Source: Owenia fusiformis
Lineage: Eukaryota > Annelida > Polychaeta > Sabellida > Oweniidae
Length of the DNA: 64,000 bases
NCBI GenBank assembly: GCA_903813345.2
Contig: CAIIXF020000002.1
Span: 13,224,150-13,288,149 of the forward strand
Direction of reading: 5' to 3'
Below, in pieces: positions 57,905-64,000 of the stretch. Below the pieces are notes generated by a model, which worked only from the letters and a program-made list of their open reading frames with translations, had not been told where the DNA came from and did no database searches. The position numbers and the translations under genes were made by a program. Positions within the stretch are counted from its first letter, which is position 1. The number at the start of each line of letters is the position of its first letter.

Positions 57905-58745
57905 CTTTAAGGTCAGGGTGCATGATGGGAAATTTTCTGCATTCCTCAATTGAGTCACATGTTATTTTTCAAACAAGAATCACTCCTTCCCCACATTGTC
58001 TATATCTTCCAGATTTGCACAAAGAGTGCACTTATGTGCCTAGAAAAGACTTGTGAGAAGGATGTTTTGATAAAGTGTATAAAAAATGAGAAAATTCAGT
58101 GAAAAAAATTTCTGAAAATTTTCTGATTTTTTCACACTGAATTTTCTCATTTTTATACATTTTACAAAACAAACCTTCTCACAAGGCTTTTCTAGGCACA
58201 TAAGTGCACTCTTTGTGCAAACTTGGAAGATGTAGACAATTTGGGGAAGGAGTTATTCTTGTTTGAAAAATAACATGTGACTCAATTGAGGAATGCAGAA
58301 AATTTCCCAACATGCACCCTGTCCTTAAGGTCAGGGTGCATGATGGGAAATTTTCTGCATTCCTCAATTGAGTCACATGTTATTTTTCAAACAAGAATCA
58401 CTCCTTCCCCACAGTGTCTATATCTTCCAGTTTTGCACAAAGAGTGCACTTATCTGCCTAGAAAAGACTTGTGAGAAGAATGTTTTGATAAAGTGTATAA
58501 AAAACAAGAAAATTCAGTGAAAAAATTTAGAAAATTTTCAGAATTTTTTTTCACTGAATTTTCTCGTATTTTATATATTTTACAAAACAAATCTTCTCAC
58601 AAGTCTTTTCTAGGCACATAAGTGCACTCTTTGTGCTAACCTGGAAGATATAGACAATGTGGGGAAGGAGTGATTCTTGTTTGAAAAATAACATGTGACT
58701 CAATTGAGGGATGCAGAAAATTTCCCATCATGCACCCTGACCTTA
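57905..58745. repeat. Four alternating inverted copies of a ~205-bp arm
   Basis: Orientations + - + -, at about 57905-58105, 58118-58322, 58326-58525 and 58540-58745. Each contains TTCTGCATTCCTCAATTGAG and GAGAAAATTCAGTG. Any two neighbours make a hairpin. A partial fifth copy (minus) is at 59722-59802. Confidence 0.92.
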
Positions 58746-58901
58746 AAGAAGAAGAAGAATGCTGAAATCTAAGAAAAATCAATCAAAATAGCCACATTTT
58801 CAATTTTCCAAGTCTCTCAATAAAACTGGATTTCCATTGACCACGTACTAGGTTTACTTAGAGAAGACAATGTAATGATACTTTCTTGAAAAACGCAAGG
58901 A

Positions 58902-59138
58902 CAGTTGGGGACATAAATAAATGACAGGTGGATTTGCTGAAGTGAGGATTTCCCATGTTAAAAATAAGAGAATTTACAAGAGGCCATAAATCAGTGGATG
59001 AGATTATACAAAATGTAAAATATACAAATTTTAAGGGATATGTATCTAGACAATATTGGAAATTATGGGCTTTCAGATCACCATAATTAGGAAATGGTGA
59101 TCGAAAATCGACCTGTCATTTATTTTTGTCCCCAACTG
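58902..59138. mobile_element. 237-bp MITE, intact copy
   Basis: Ends CAGTTGGGGACA inverted, then AATAAATGACAGGT. It serves as the empty-site reference for 19302-22017. Right flank TA; left flank GA, so any TA duplication has decayed. Confidence 0.88.
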
Positions 59139-59207
59139 TACATGTCTTCATACTTTATTTTGTTCTAGAAAATAGCATGGGCAAAAATGTTGTTTGGAAA
59201 GAATAGC

Positions 59208-59721
59208 CTTGATTTGTATGGGTATTTATTTCGAATACGTATACACAAACTTGTAATTGTGTTTTCCATTCGTCAGTCCGATTCAAATTTATATTTATTA
59301 GTAATTGAATTCAAAAGATAAGCAATAAGATGACCATATTGCAACAGTTTATGTAAAATAGAAACATACATGTATGTGCAAGACCTTACTTTTGTATATT
59401 TTAATGTCTCGGGGAAGAAAATTCCTCCTAACAGGAAATTAAAAAAACATGTGGATTTTTGAAGTAAGATAACAAGAATTCTGCTTTGAACTTCAGTCAG
59501 TTTTCCTATTCCCATATAACATCTACCAATGTCAGGATCACAATGGTCATTGTCAAAATGACCCTTACCATGCTGAAATATCTTAAAAAAGTTAAAAGCG
59601 TTTGGATAGTTTACAGAACAGAATCTTTTGGGGTTTTTCCGAAAATGTGCCAAACATATGTGACAAAAGTGACAAAACCATGCTGGTTTTTAAAAACATT
59701 TCAACCAAGATAAAATATTTT
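59208..59721. other. Unassigned stretch
   Basis: No gene supported. Confidence 0.5.
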
Positions 59722-59802
59722 TTCACTGGATTTTCTCTTTTTTTATACACTTTATCAAAACATTCTTCCCACAAGTCTTTTCTAAGCACATAAGTGCAGT
59801 CT
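59722..59802 (-). repeat. Partial fifth copy of the ~205-bp arm
   Basis: TTCACTGGATTTTCTC through CACATAAGTGCAGTCTTTG matches the minus-oriented arm at 58118. Confidence 0.85.
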
Positions 59803-59845
59803 TTGCATACTTGTATTTTTCATTTTCTTATCTTGTATCTTTCAG

Positions 59846-60123
59846 GTACAACTATGAGAGAGATGCAGCAAACACCCCAAGTTAGGGCGACAGCTGGATC
59901 AGTCTTTCGACAACTTTGAGCCATCAGGTCCGGTCCACGTAAACAGTATCATGGGCGATTGGTGTTCGTGTTCCTGTCACCAAAGCACCAAAGTAAGTAC
60001 TTTTTCTATTCAATTATTACAACAGGTTAGTTCCTCTGTTTTCAGGTTCCCTTTCAGCTTGGAGATGAGGAGCCCGATGACCAACGACACAACCGAGACA
60101 ACAGCTGCGTTCCTGCTACCTAA
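59846..60123 (+). CDS. Putative two-exon mini-gene, copy A (39-residue Cys-rich peptide)
   Basis: Exon-like block 1 (59846-59992) follows TATCTTTCAG and ends at a perfect GTAAGT donor. Block 2 starts at 60046 after TTTTCAG. Joined, an ATG at 59951 (context ATCATGG, A at -3) gives MGDWCSCSCHQSTK plus VPFQLGDEEPDDQRHNRDNS, CVPAT and a TAA at 60121. No known domain; the CSCSCH start and an acidic middle are all that can be said. A short upstream ORF starts at 59856. The duplicate at 62502-62782 keeps frame, length and splice signals. The intron would be only 53 nt. Alternatives: a non-coding transcript, or remnants of a larger gene read in another frame. Confidence 0.3.
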
Positions 60124-60476
60124 GTTAAGTATTCCTTCCTGGTTTTGCATAGGGATGGGGGGCGCCTCCCAGTTTGATATTTACTTGTGGACTTTTGTTG
60201 GCCGACCCATATTTTTGGTGGAGAAACTTGGACTCTAAGGTAAAGTGGGAGGGGGGTGGTTGGGTTTCCGGGGGGATAGAGTTCATGTTTCAAAATCAAA
60301 AATATGGAAGTCTACTGGTTTATATCAAATTGGGAGAAATAAATTTTATCTTTTGTAATATTCTGTAAATTTTTAGTAGTGTAGTGTAAAGTATAGTGTA
60401 AAGTTTTATTTAAAGTTTTTATGTAAAGTTTTATGTAAAATAACAACTACTACAACATGTTTTATCTATTTGTAGC

Positions 60477-61325
60477 ACAGATGGTGAAGTCCCTGCGAAA
60501 AGACGGTCCTGTTGGAATCACATTTTTTCCATGAGGGGACTAGGTCAAGTTTCCAGGACTTACAGTAGATGTCGCATTTTGACCAGTTTTATCTCTTGCA
60601 ATCAGTTGCATCCCATTAGAAGGGGGGGGGGGGGAACTCCCAGTACTATTCCAATTTTCCTGCGGAATGACAGTCCTGTTGAAATCACATTTATCTCCAT
60701 TAGGGGACTAGCTTGAGTTTCAAGGACTTACCGTAGATGTCGCTTTTGACCAGTTTTCATCTCTTGCAATCAGTTGCATTCCATTAGCAGGGGGGGGGGG
60801 AACTTCCAGTACTATTCCAGTTTTCGTGCGGAAGGACGGTCCTGTTGAAATCACATTGTCTCCATTAGGGGAGTAGGTTGAGTTTCAAGGACCTACCGTA
60901 CATGTCGCTCTGACCAGTTTTTATCTCTTGCAATCAATTGCATCCCATTAGCGGGGGGGGGGGGACTCCCAGTACTCTTCCAGTTTTCCTGCGGAAAGAC
61001 AGTCCTGTTGAAATCACATTTGTCTCCATTAGGGGACTAGGTTGAGTTTCAAGGACTTACAGTAGATGTCGCATTTTGACCAGTTTTATCTCTTGCAATC
61101 AGTTGCATCCCATTAGCAGGGGGGGGGGGGGGGGGGACTCCCAGTAGTTTTTCAGTTTTCCTGCAGAAAGACAGTCCTGTTGAAATCACATTTGTCTCTA
61201 TTAGGGGACTAGGTTGAGTTTCAAGGACTTACTGTAGATGTCGCTTTTGACCAGTTTTTATCTCTTGCAATCAGTTGCATCCCATTAGCAGGGGGCTGCT
61301 CCCAGTACTATTCCAGTTTTTCTTA
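60477..61325. repeat. ~165-bp tandem repeats with poly-G, array A
   Basis: GTCCTGTTG recurs at 60506, 60673, 60839, 61002 and 61174. Each unit has TTAGGGGACTAGGTTGAGTT, AGTAGATGTCGC, CTTGCAATCAGTTGCATCCC and a G-run of 7-18 before CTCCCAGTA. The first unit follows TTTGTAG and ATGGTGAAGTCCCTG, so it may begin as an exon. Confidence 0.93.
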
Positions 61326-61329
61326 GGGG

Positions 61330-61675
61330 GAAGTCAAACAACCAGACAACCAACCAACCAACTTACCGAACATCCAACCGACCAACCAATGACCCAATAG
61401 GCTTAATCTATTAACTAACCAACCAACTAACCAACCAACTAGACAACCACCAGACCACCCAATAGGTTAAAACTAACCAACCAACTAACTAATTAATCAA
61501 CAAACTAATCAACACTCCATCCAACGAACCAAACAACCAACGAACCAGACAATCAACGAACCAGACAAGCAACGAACCAGAAGACCAAGATCATGGATCT
61601 AGTGCTTAGTATTGTATTCTATTGTATTGTATAGTTTTGTATTGTTTTGTTTTGTATTGTATTGTATTTCGTTAA
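61330..61675. repeat. (ACCA)n-like and (TATTG)n low complexity
   Basis: 61335-61590 is degenerate AACCAACC/AACGAACC; 61612-61672 is TATTGTATTG-like. Confidence 0.9.
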
Positions 61676-61892
61676 CCAGTACTTACTCAGTAATGATTCA
61701 ATTTTAAAGTTGACTTCAAGTACTACTCCAGATCTAAATTTTGAAGGTCTGAAGTCTTGTGTTCATTTTAGCTACAGTTGTAGATTGAAGGGTCTTTTCT
61801 TTTGGGCGATCATGTTAAAATTGTGGGCTTAGTTTCGGGGTTTCTTTCTTTTTAATTGAACCATCGCTGATCTTTTCCTTAAATGTACTTTC

Positions 61893-62445
61893 AGGTGCAG
61901 TCCTCTTGCCTTGGAGAGAACAAAAAGAAACACAAAAGGAAAACCACAGAGAATCTGCAATTTGTGCTACCTATCTGCAGCATTTATATCTACATACCAT
62001 CTTGTTAAAGGTACTGTAACACATAATCAGTTCTATCATTTGATGATTTTGCTCTCTGGCTCAGTACGGTTATTCCACAATGACACATTTTTCAATTGTT
62101 GGGATTCTAATCCCATTGTTGGCAAATGTATGTTTGGCAAACATTTTTTCTAAGAAATACACTAAAAGAGGACTGCCTTGATTTCACTTAATGTACAGAT
62201 GTACCATGAAGCCATGTTTCATTATTTTCACATGTGGTCTGTGTTCTTAAAGAATATACATATGCTCAACTATTCCATTCTTCCTACAGAGTTACATCTG
62301 CCCAAGCAGTTAGTTGACTTGATGATATAAATCTTGAGCCAGGAGGGGTATAAGGCTATGACAGATTTACTAGAGTCAATGAAAGGAATGTCTTTGCATT
62401 CCCTCCTCCGCTTGTATTGGAAGTGACTCGACCGTGTTGCATCCT
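61893..62445 (+). pseudogene. Unrecognised exon-like blocks
   Basis: After ACTTTCAG (61893) a frame reads VQSSCLGENKKKHKRKTTEN and LQFVLPICS. After CTTCCTACAG (about 62289) another reads LHLPKQLVDLMI, a stop, then ILSQEGYKAMTDLLESMKGM. These look protein-derived but carry stops and match no family I know. They sit between the two copies of the 2.66-kb duplication. Confidence 0.25.
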
Positions 62446-62501
62446 TGTATTTTTCATTTTCTTATCTTGTATCTTTCATTTTCTTATCTTGTATCTTTCA
62501 G

Positions 62502-62782
62502 GTACAACTATGAGAGAGATGCAGCAAACACACCAAGTTATGGCGACACCTGGATCAGTCTTTCGACAACTTTGAGCCATCAGGTCCGGTCCACGTAAAC
62601 AGTATCATGGGCGAGAGGTGTTCGTGTTCCTGTCACCAAAGCACCAAAGTAAGTACTTTTTTTTCTATTCAATTATTACAACAGGTTAGTTCCTCTGTTT
62701 TCAGGTTCCCTTTCAGCTTGGAGATGAGGAGCCCGATGACCAACTACACAACCGAGACAACAGCTGCGTTCCTGCTACCTAA
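62502..62782 (+). CDS. Putative two-exon mini-gene, copy B
   Basis: Duplicate of 59846-60123 about 2,656 bp downstream. Blocks 62502-62648 (acceptor TTTCAG, donor GTAAGT) and 62705-62782. The joined frame from ATG 62607 is MGERCSCSCHQSTK plus VPFQLGDEEPDDQLHNRDNS, CVPAT, stop. It differs from copy A at three residues, all from a handful of base changes, and keeps the frame. The upstream block 62443-62500 has a 22-bp direct repeat (TTTTCTTATCTTGTATCTTT) ahead of the acceptor. Confidence 0.3.
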
Positions 62783-63139
62783 GTTAAGTATTCCTTCCTG
62801 GTTTTGCATAGCGATTGGGGGCGCCTCCCAGTTTAATATTTACTTGTGGACTTTTGTTGGCCGACCCATATTTTTGGTGGAGAAACTTGGACTCTAAGGT
62901 AAAGTGGGAGGGGGGTGGTTGGGTTTCCGGGGGGATAGAGTTCATGTTTCAAAATCAAAAATATGGAAGTCTACTGGTTTATATCAAATTGGGAGAAATA
63001 AATTTTATCTTTTGTAATATTCTGTAAATTTTTAGTAGTGTAGTGTAAAGTATAGTGTAAAGTTTTATTCAAAGTTTTTATGTAAAGTTTTATGTAAAAT
63101 AACAACTGACTACAACATGTTTTATCTATTTGTAGCACA

Positions 63140-64000
63140 GATGGTGAAGTCCCTGCGAAAAGACGGTCCTGTTGGAATCACATTTTTTCCACGAGGGGAC
63201 TAGGTCAAGTTTCCAGGACTTACAGTAGATGTCGCATTTTGACCAGTTTTATCTCTTGCAATCAGTTGCATCCCATTAGAAGGGGGGGGAACTCCCAGTA
63301 CTATTCCAGTTTTCCTGCGGAATGACAGTCCTGTTGAAATCACATTTATCTCCATTAGGGGACTAGGTTGAGTTTCAAGGACTTACCGTAGATGTCGCTT
63401 TTGACCAGTTTTCATCTCTTGCAATCAGTTGCATCCCATTAGCAGGGGGGGGGGGGGAACTCCCAGTACTATTCCAGTTTTCATGCGGAAGGACAGTCCT
63501 GTTGAAATCACATTTGTCTCCATTAGGGGACTAGGTTGAGTTTCAAGGACCTACCATACATGTCGCTCTGACCAGTTTTCATCTCTTGCAATCAGTTGCA
63601 TCCCATTAGCAGGGGGGGGGGAACTCCCAGTACTATTCCAGTTTTCGTGCGTAAGGACGGTCCTGTTGAAATCACATTTGTCTCCATTAGGGGACTAGGT
63701 TGAGTTTCAAGGACCTACTGTACATGTCGCTCTGACCAGTTTTTATCTCTTGCAATCAATTGCATCCCATTAGCAGGGGGGGGGACTCCCAGTACCCTTC
63801 CAGTTTTCCTGCGGAAAGACAGTCCTGTTGAAATCACATTTGTCTCCATTAGGGGACTAGGTTAAGTTACAAGGACTTACAGTAGATGTCGCATTTTGAC
63901 CAGTTTTATCTCTTGCAATCAGTTGCATCCAATTAGCAGGGGGGGAACTCCCAGTAGTTTTTCAGTTTTCCTGCAGAAAGACAGTCCTGTTGAAATCACA
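63140..64000. repeat. ~165-bp tandem repeats with poly-G, array B (runs off the right edge)
   Basis: Same unit and same leader as array A. G-run lengths differ from copy to copy (5-12), as expected of slippage. Confidence 0.93.

Larger units (their letters stand above)
57697..59207. mobile_element. Fold-back, AAATAAAGTATGAAGGCATG family, copy 2, with internal alternating arms
   Basis: Outer arms 57697-57870 and about 58800-59207 are inverted (GGYTATTCTTTCCAAACAAC outward; AATAAAGTATGAAG). The inside is 57905-58745, four alternating inverted copies of a ~205-bp arm. The right arm is interrupted by the MITE at 58902-59138. Confidence 0.85.

Noticed and set aside
58179-58474. Two 65-codon frames (MTQLRNAENFP start) facing each other
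   Set aside because: They are inverted copies of the same arm; no further evidence of coding.
2038-63000. CRISPR array
   Set aside because: Tandem repeats here lack unique equal-length spacers, and the DNA is clearly animal.

Overview
This is a eukaryotic, animal window: about two-thirds A+T, intron-containing, and dominated by repeats. Several repeats look molluscan, probably bivalve: an element opening with TTGGCTCACACAGTGAG plus a CGTCC tract, 162-bp tandem units containing AAAATGGCTGCC, and runs of GGAC/TCCG. That placement is recalled from pattern memory and was not searched. Nothing here is organised like a bacterial operon.

Only one ordinary host gene is recognisable. Positions 1-14184 (minus strand) carry six consecutive exons of the N-terminal glucoamylase-like domain of the phosphorylase b kinase alpha regulatory subunit. 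All have consensus splice sites and compatible phases, and the gene runs off the left edge. The first exon (start codon) was not found. The introns hold a 2.3-kb fold-back element, a 34-bp minisatellite, ~150-bp tandem repeats interrupted by a TIR element, a 1.1-kb palindrome, a TIR element split by a pogo-like MITE, and a mariner-like element that took a 5'-truncated LINE.

14.2-27 kb is nested DNA transposons: a 9-bp-TSD Mutator-like element holding a truncated tRNA-Ala, two nested elements with CAGnnCTGTCAA termini and 6-bp duplications, a small MITE split by a 2.5-kb insertion, and fold-backs made of short tandem repeats. 27-36 kb has inverted-repeat remnants and a second copy of a TTATCCCG hairpin MITE, interrupted by another hairpin element with an exact 8-bp duplication. 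36-46 kb holds a cluster of TGTGATTCCGTCACG motifs in both orientations, a LINE 3' fragment, an 861-bp near-perfect palindrome, a 108-bp hairpin, a hAT-like MITE and G-rich tandem arrays. 46.1-49.7 kb is the largest ORF: a 5'-truncated L1/Tx1-like LINE (minus strand) with an intact reverse transcriptase.

50-59 kb has a TTAA-flanked element, a decayed multicopy-family pseudogene, a lone palindrome arm, 162-bp tandem repeats, a mariner-like element with RFX X-box-like sequences in both arms, and a fold-back whose interior is four alternating inverted arms. 59.8-64 kb is a direct ~2.66-kb duplication. Each copy has two exon-like blocks encoding a tiny Cys-rich peptide, followed by ~165-bp tandem repeats with poly-G tracts.

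The parts do not form a pathway. The window is best read as a transposon graveyard whose order of insertion can be worked out, because many elements have exact target duplications and uninterrupted sister copies in the same window. All similarity statements come from reading by eye; no database search or computed alignment was possible.
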